Shown: positions 60,007-64,000 of the stretch, in pieces
Layout of the letters: each line of letters opens with the position of its first letter
Position numbering within the stretch: the first letter of the stretch is position 1
DNA from: Shewanella olleyana
GTDB taxonomy: Bacteria; Pseudomonadota; Gammaproteobacteria; Enterobacterales; Shewanellaceae
DNA: 64,000 bases
Reading direction: 5' to 3'
Assembly: GCF_023283825.1 (NCBI RefSeq)
Contig: NZ_JAKILD010000005.1
Span: 124,001-188,000, forward strand
Translations under genes and position numbers: made by a program
The notes under the pieces: generated by a model
What the model saw: only the letters and a program-made list of their open reading frames with translations
Told to the model about the DNA's origin: nothing
Database searches by the model: none

Positions 60007-60906
60007 ATGAGTGTAACAGTTTTTATTCAAGGTCGAAATGGAGTAACACGTTGGCACCCTAGCAAACGTTGGTTACTTCTACCTATCCTTTTAGTGGCGG
60101 CAGGAACTGGTCTTTACCAGCAGAGTGCTGATCGTTTTGCTGCGCAGCAAACCAAAGTTGATGAAAATCAAAAACTGCGCGAACAGCAAAAACAACAAGT
60201 CATTAATCTCAAAAAAGCGACAGAAACTCAATTAAGCACTTTAGTTGCCCACGTCGCAAGAATGCAAGCTAACGTTACTCGACTTGAAGCGTTAGGCCAG
60301 CAAGTTGCCGAAAATAATTTACTTGAAGATCAATTCGACTTCTCTACTGAAGTCGGGGTTGGTGGTTTGAGTGAAATAGGCGCTGGCGTCGAACTAAACC
60401 AACTGTTAGACGATATGTCACAGTTGGCCTCCAGAATTGATAATAATAATGTTCAGTTGTCACTACTTGAAACCGTGGCAACTAATCTCCATATAGATAA
60501 AGAACGTTATATATCAGGGCGACCAATCGTTAAAGGTTGGTTATCTTCGCCCTACGGTTTACGAAATGACCCTTTTAATGGTCGTAGAACTTTGCATAAA
60601 GGCATTGATTTTGCGGGTAAGGAAGGCGGCGATGTAATTGCAACTGCTGCAGGTGTGGTTACATGGTCAGGAAATATGCTTGGTTATGGCGGGCTTGTGG
60701 AAATTGATCATGGAAATGGTTACCGCACTCGTTATGGACACAATAAATCTATGTCAGTAAACCTAGGTGACGTCGTTGCCAAAGGCGATAAAATTGCCAG
60801 TATGGGTAGCACAGGCCGGTCAACCGGTCCCCACGTGCATTACGAAGTGTTGCGAAATGGACAGCAAATAGATCCAAGAAAGTTCGTCTATCGCAAGGCT
60901 AGTTAA
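60007..60906 (+). CDS. M23-family peptidase (LytM/MepM-like endopeptidase)
   Basis: 299 aa. Predicted periplasmic, membrane-anchored peptidoglycan endopeptidase or activator. A cytoplasmic stub, one membrane span (RWLLLPILLVAAGTGLY), a coiled-coil region (about 45-150, Q/K/L-rich) and a C-terminal M23 domain. Zinc/catalytic residues are present: H197 and D201 in LHKGIDF, and H276/H278 in GPHVHYE. All key residues look intact, so activity is likely. It lies directly before secA and diverges from the DciA gene by 27 bp. Confidence 0.92.
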   Translation: MSVTVFIQGRNGVTRWHPSKRWLLLPILLVAAGTGLYQQSADRFAAQQTKVDENQKLREQQKQQVINLKKATETQLSTLVAHVARMQANVTRLEALGQQVAENNLLEDQFDFSTEVGVGGLSEIGAGVELNQLLDDMSQLASRIDNNNVQLSLLETVATNLHIDKERYISGRPIVKGWLSSPYGLRNDPFNGRRTLHKGIDFAGKEGGDVIATAAGVVTWSGNMLGYGGLVEIDHGNGYRTRYGHNKSMSVNLGDVVAKGDKIASMGSTGRSTGPHVHYEVLRNGQQIDPRKFVYRKAS

Positions 60907-60964
60907 TAACATTTTCGGTTAAGTCGCTCATTTGAGCTCAACCTACAAGAGATAAGTGATTAAG

Positions 60965-63685
60965 ATGTTAGGCAAATTACTGACAAAAGTATTCGGCAGT
61001 CGTAACGACCGTACCTTGAAAGGCCTTGGTAAAGTTGTAACTAAGATTAACGCATTAGAAGCTGAATATGAAAAGCTGACAGATGATGAACTAAAAGCAA
61101 AAACAGCAGAGTTTCGTCAGCGCATTGAAAATGGTGAGACATTAGAAGCTATCATGGCTGAAGCTTTTGCTACTGTACGTGAAGCATCAAAGCGTGTATT
61201 CGAAATGCGTCATTTCGATGTCCAATTATTAGGTGGTATGGTTTTAGATAGTAACCGTATTGCTGAAATGAGAACGGGTGAAGGTAAAACACTTACCGCA
61301 ACACTTCCAGCATACTTAAACGGTTTAACTGGTAAAGGTGTTCACGTTATTACCGTGAATGATTACCTTGCGGGTCGTGATGCTGAAAATAACCGTCCTC
61401 TTTTTGAATTCCTAGGCTTAACCGTCGGCATTAACGTTGCGGGTCTTGGCCAAGTTGAGAAGAAAGAAGCTTACAACTCAGATATTACCTATGGTACTAA
61501 CAATGAGTTTGGTTTCGATTACCTTCGTGACAATATGGCATTCTCTCCTCAAGAGCGTGTTCAACGTCCTCTTCATTATGCACTTATCGATGAAGTCGAT
61601 TCGATCTTAATTGATGAAGCGCGTACACCATTGATTATTTCTGGCGCTGCTGAAAACAGTTCTGAGCTTTACATCAAAGTAAATACCTTAATCCCTAACC
61701 TTATCGTTCAAGAGAAAGAAGATACTGAAGATGAGATTGGTGAAGGTGATTTCAGTATTGATGAAAAAGCAAAACAAGTTCACTTCACTGAACGTGGTCA
61801 AGAAAAGGTAGAGCAACTTCTTATCGAGCTTGGCGTGTTAAATGAAGGTGATTCACTTTACTCTGCCGCCAACATCTCTTTATTGCATCACGTAAATGCA
61901 GCACTTCGCGCGCATAAATTATTCGAACGCGATGTTGACTATATTGTTCAAGATGGCGAAGTGATTATTGTCGATGAACATACTGGCCGTACTATGCCAG
62001 GCCGTCGTTGGTCTGAAGGTTTACATCAAGCTGTTGAAGCTAAAGAAGGTGTAAATATTCAAAATGAAAACCAAACCTTAGCGTCTATCACATTCCAAAA
62101 CTACTTCCGTCAATACGAGAAGTTAGCGGGTATGACGGGTACTGCTGATACTGAAGCATTTGAATTCCAGCATATCTATGGACTAGACACAGTAGTAGTA
62201 CCAACAAATAAGCCAATGGTTCGTAATGACATGGCTGATTTGGTTTATTTAACTGCAACTGAAAAATACAACGCAATTATTACTGATATTAAAGGTTGCC
62301 GTGAACGTGGCCAACCAGTACTTGTGGGTACAGTATCAATTGAGCAGTCGGAGTTATTAGCCACGCTATTAAAGCAAGCAAAAATCCCTCACTCAGTTTT
62401 GAATGCAAAGTTCCATGAAAAAGAAGCACAAATTGTTGCCGATGCTGGTAGTTCAGGTACTGTGACTATTGCAACAAACATGGCGGGCCGTGGTACGGAT
62501 ATCGTATTAGGCGGCAACTGGAAAGTTGAAGTTGAAGCGCTGAAGAATCCAACCGAAGATCAAATCGCTAAAATTAAAGCTGAGTGGCAAGTTCGCCATG
62601 ATGCAGTTATAGCTTCTGGTGGTCTGCACATTCTTGGTACTGAACGCCATGAATCTCGTCGTATTGATAACCAATTACGTGGTCGTTCAGGTCGTCAAGG
62701 TGATGCTGGTTCTTCACGCTTCTATTTATCTATGGAAGATAGCTTAATGCGCATCTTCGCATCAGATAAAGTCACTGGCATGATGAAAAAGCTAGGTATG
62801 GAAGAAGGCGAAGCCATCGAACATCCTTGGGTATCACGTGCAATTGAAAATGCTCAACGTAAAGTTGAAGCGCGTAACTTCGATATTCGTAAGCAATTAC
62901 TTGAATATGATGATGTTGCCAATGACCAACGCCAAGTCGTTTACTCACAACGTAATGAGTTGATGGATGCAGAAAGTATCGAAGATACTATCTCAAACAT
63001 TGAACAAGATGTGATTAGCACTGTAATTGATCAATACATTCCTCAACAGTCAGTTGAAGAGTTATGGGATGTACCTGGTTTAGAGCAGCGCTTAGAACAA
63101 GAGTACGGTCTTAAGTTAACTATTCAACAATGGTTAGATACTGAAGAAGACTTACACGAAGAAACGCTACGTGAAAGAATCGTAACCAGTTGGAGTGAGG
63201 CATACAAAGCGAAAGAAGAAATGGTAGGTGCACAGGTACTTCGCCAATTCGAAAAAGCTGTCATGCTGCAAACTCTAGACGGTTTATGGAAAGAACATTT
63301 AGCTGCGATGGATCATTTGCGTCAAGGTATTCATTTACGCGGTTATGCTCAAAAGAATCCTAAGCAAGAGTATAAGCGTGAGTCATTTGAGTTATTCCAG
63401 CAAATGCTTGAGTCACTTAAATTAGACGTTATTAGTGTGCTATCTAAAGTACAAGTACAAGCTCAGTCAGATGTTGATGAAATGGAGCAGCGCCGTCGAG
63501 ATGAAGAAGCTAAGATCCAACGTGATTATCAACATGCTGCTTCTGAAGCATTAACTGATAAAACAGAAGCTGAAGCAGCAATGCCAAGAACTGTCATCCG
63601 AGATGGTGAAAAGGTTGGTCGAAATGATCCTTGTCCATGTGGTTCAGGTAAAAAGTACAAACAATGTCATGGTAAGTTGACCTAA
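60965..63685 (+). CDS. secA: protein translocase ATPase SecA
   Basis: 906 aa. The motor that drives preproteins through SecYEG. Walker A MRTGEGKT has the lysine at K108; [19 protein letters not shown] is the Walker B and following motif; [17 protein letters not shown] and [15 protein letters not shown] belong to the second nucleotide domain. The C-terminal zinc finger [14 protein letters not shown] is complete. ATG 60965 gives the usual N-terminus [16 protein letters not shown]; the open frame begins three codons earlier. No secM-like gene precedes it; the M23 gene takes that place. Confidence 0.98.
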   Translation: MLGKLLTKVFGSRNDRTLKGLGKVVTKINALEAEYEKLTDDELKAKTAEFRQRIENGETLEAIMAEAFATVREASKRVFEMRHFDVQLLGGMVLDSNRIAEMRTGEGKTLTATLPAYLNGLTGKGVHVITVNDYLAGRDAENNRPLFEFLGLTVGINVAGLGQVEKKEAYNSDITYGTNNEFGFDYLRDNMAFSPQERVQRPLHYALIDEVDSILIDEARTPLIISGAAENSSELYIKVNTLIPNLIVQEKEDTEDEIGEGDFSIDEKAKQVHFTERGQEKVEQLLIELGVLNEGDSLYSAANISLLHHVNAALRAHKLFERDVDYIVQDGEVIIVDEHTGRTMPGRRWSEGLHQAVEAKEGVNIQNENQTLASITFQNYFRQYEKLAGMTGTADTEAFEFQHIYGLDTVVVPTNKPMVRNDMADLVYLTATEKYNAIITDIKGCRERGQPVLVGTVSIEQSELLATLLKQAKIPHSVLNAKFHEKEAQIVADAGSSGTVTIATNMAGRGTDIVLGGNWKVEVEALKNPTEDQIAKIKAEWQVRHDAVIASGGLHILGTERHESRRIDNQLRGRSGRQGDAGSSRFYLSMEDSLMRIFASDKVTGMMKKLGMEEGEAIEHPWVSRAIENAQRKVEARNFDIRKQLLEYDDVANDQRQVVYSQRNELMDAESIEDTISNIEQDVISTVIDQYIPQQSVEELWDVPGLEQRLEQEYGLKLTIQQWLDTEEDLHEETLRERIVTSWSEAYKAKEEMVGAQVLRQFEKAVMLQTLDGLWKEHLAAMDHLRQGIHLRGYAQKNPKQEYKRESFELFQQMLESLKLDVISVLSKVQVQAQSDVDEMEQRRRDEEAKIQRDYQHAASEALTDKTEAEAAMPRTVIRDGEKVGRNDPCPCGSGKKYKQCHGKLT

Positions 63686-63708
63686 ATTAGGTTTTATTTC
63701 GTGATTAT

Positions 63709-63738
63709 AAAAAGCAGCTATTATTAGCTGCTTTTTTT
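63709..63738 (+). terminator. terminator of secA
   Basis: Stem AAAAAGCAGCTA/TAGCTGCTTTTT with a TTAT loop, followed by T. Confidence 0.92.
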
Positions 63739-63781
63739 ATATCTAAAAAATAGTATAAGAAACAGCCACTAAAAGTCGGTT

Positions 63782-63820
63782 TGTGGATAAGGCTGTGGAT
63801 TAATAGTGGTTAGCTTGTGG
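63782..63820 (-). promoter_or_regulatory. DnaA-box-like cluster
   Basis: TGTGGATAA at 63782-63790 is the complement of the perfect DnaA box TTATCCACA. TGTGGATTA (63794-63802) has one mismatch, and a weaker TTGTGGCTAA follows. All have the same orientation, upstream of an rRNA-type promoter. Confidence 0.5.
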
Positions 63821-63826
63821 CTAAAT

Positions 63827-63903
63827 AGAAAGATTTAAAATAATTGAAATTATTTTAAAAAAGCGCTTGCGGTGTTTCAGAATCTGCCTATAATGCGCAT
63901 CCA
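63827..63903 (+). promoter_or_regulatory. rRNA-type (stable RNA) promoter with UP element
   Basis: An AT-rich UP-like stretch (63827-63862) precedes TTGCGG (63867-63872), a 16-bp spacer and a perfect TATAAT (63889-63894), then the GC-rich discriminator GCGCATCC. This is the layout of rrn P1 promoters under growth-rate and ppGpp control. From 63904 to the window end no gene is visible; it reads like the leader of an rRNA or tRNA operon. Confidence 0.78.
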
Positions 63904-64000
63904 CTGACACGGCAAACCACGCAATAGCATGGTGTACACGCCAAATCAGTTCACTGTAAAGTGACGCTTAAAAGAGTTTTTAAATTAGTTTAAAAATGAC

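Noticed and set aside
63782..63820. Replication origin suggested by DnaA boxes
   Set aside because: Only one perfect box, no DNA-unwinding element with 13-mers, and no dnaA, dnaN or gidA nearby.

Overview
The window looks like a core chromosomal segment of a marine gammaproteobacterium, most likely Shewanella. This rests on recognisable proteins and gene orders: spoT-rpoZ-gmk, rph-pyrE, slmA-dut-coaBC-radC-rpmBG, rarD-yigI-recQ, the leuABCD operon, and a mraZ-to-secA cell-wall and division cluster that has no ddl between murC and ftsQ. The assignment is by recognition only; no search was run.

Layout. 1-9467: a partial acyl-CoA synthetase, ridA, the spoT/rpoZ/gmk group, an uncharacterised three-segment membrane protein, a NahK-like kinase, yjjG and an MscS-type channel. 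9600-16450: an accessory region pressed against the 3' end of yicC. It holds (a) relics of a hipB gene broken by a 17-bp duplication, a 13-codon hipA stub and the 3' end of an amidohydrolase gene; (b) a restriction-modification system made of a LlaJI-family endonuclease, a McrB-like AAA+ protein and a divergent 5-methylcytosine methyltransferase with an N-terminal HTH; (c) an intact hipBA toxin-antitoxin pair lying exactly between two copies of the last 107 bp of yicC. yicC 3' ends are the known integration site of mobilizable genomic islands of the MGI type in Vibrionaceae and Shewanella-like hosts, so (c) looks like a small integrated cassette. The hipBA promoter carries four dyad-type operators spaced exactly 50 bp apart.

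16346-29999: yicC, an lgt of Bacteroidota-like appearance, a ketopantoate reductase homologue, rph-pyrE, folE, slmA-dut-coaBC, radC, rpmBG with a structured leader, argA behind tandem ARG boxes, a PH-like membrane protein, rarD and yigI. 30202-37763: recQ, a 196-bp MITE-like element with 4-bp target duplication, then the leu operon preceded by a leucine-rich leader peptide and an attenuator. 38356-41785: a FadL-type outer membrane channel, glpK, and a small unknown gene.

42231-63685: the dcw cluster (mraZ-rsmH-ftsL-ftsI-murE-murF-mraY-murD-ftsW-murG-murC-ftsQ-ftsA-ftsZ), then lpxC, a DciA-type gene on the opposite strand, an M23 peptidase and secA. mraZ is preceded by three TGGNN repeats with a 10-bp period, the expected MraZ operator. 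The last 250 bp hold DnaA-box-like sites and an rRNA-type promoter with an AT-rich upstream element and a GC-rich discriminator, so a stable RNA operon probably begins just past the right edge.

The most interesting parts are the hipBA/yicC-end duplication with its 50-bp operator ladder, the single-methyltransferase LlaJI-type system with a candidate operator dyad, and the hip relics beside it.
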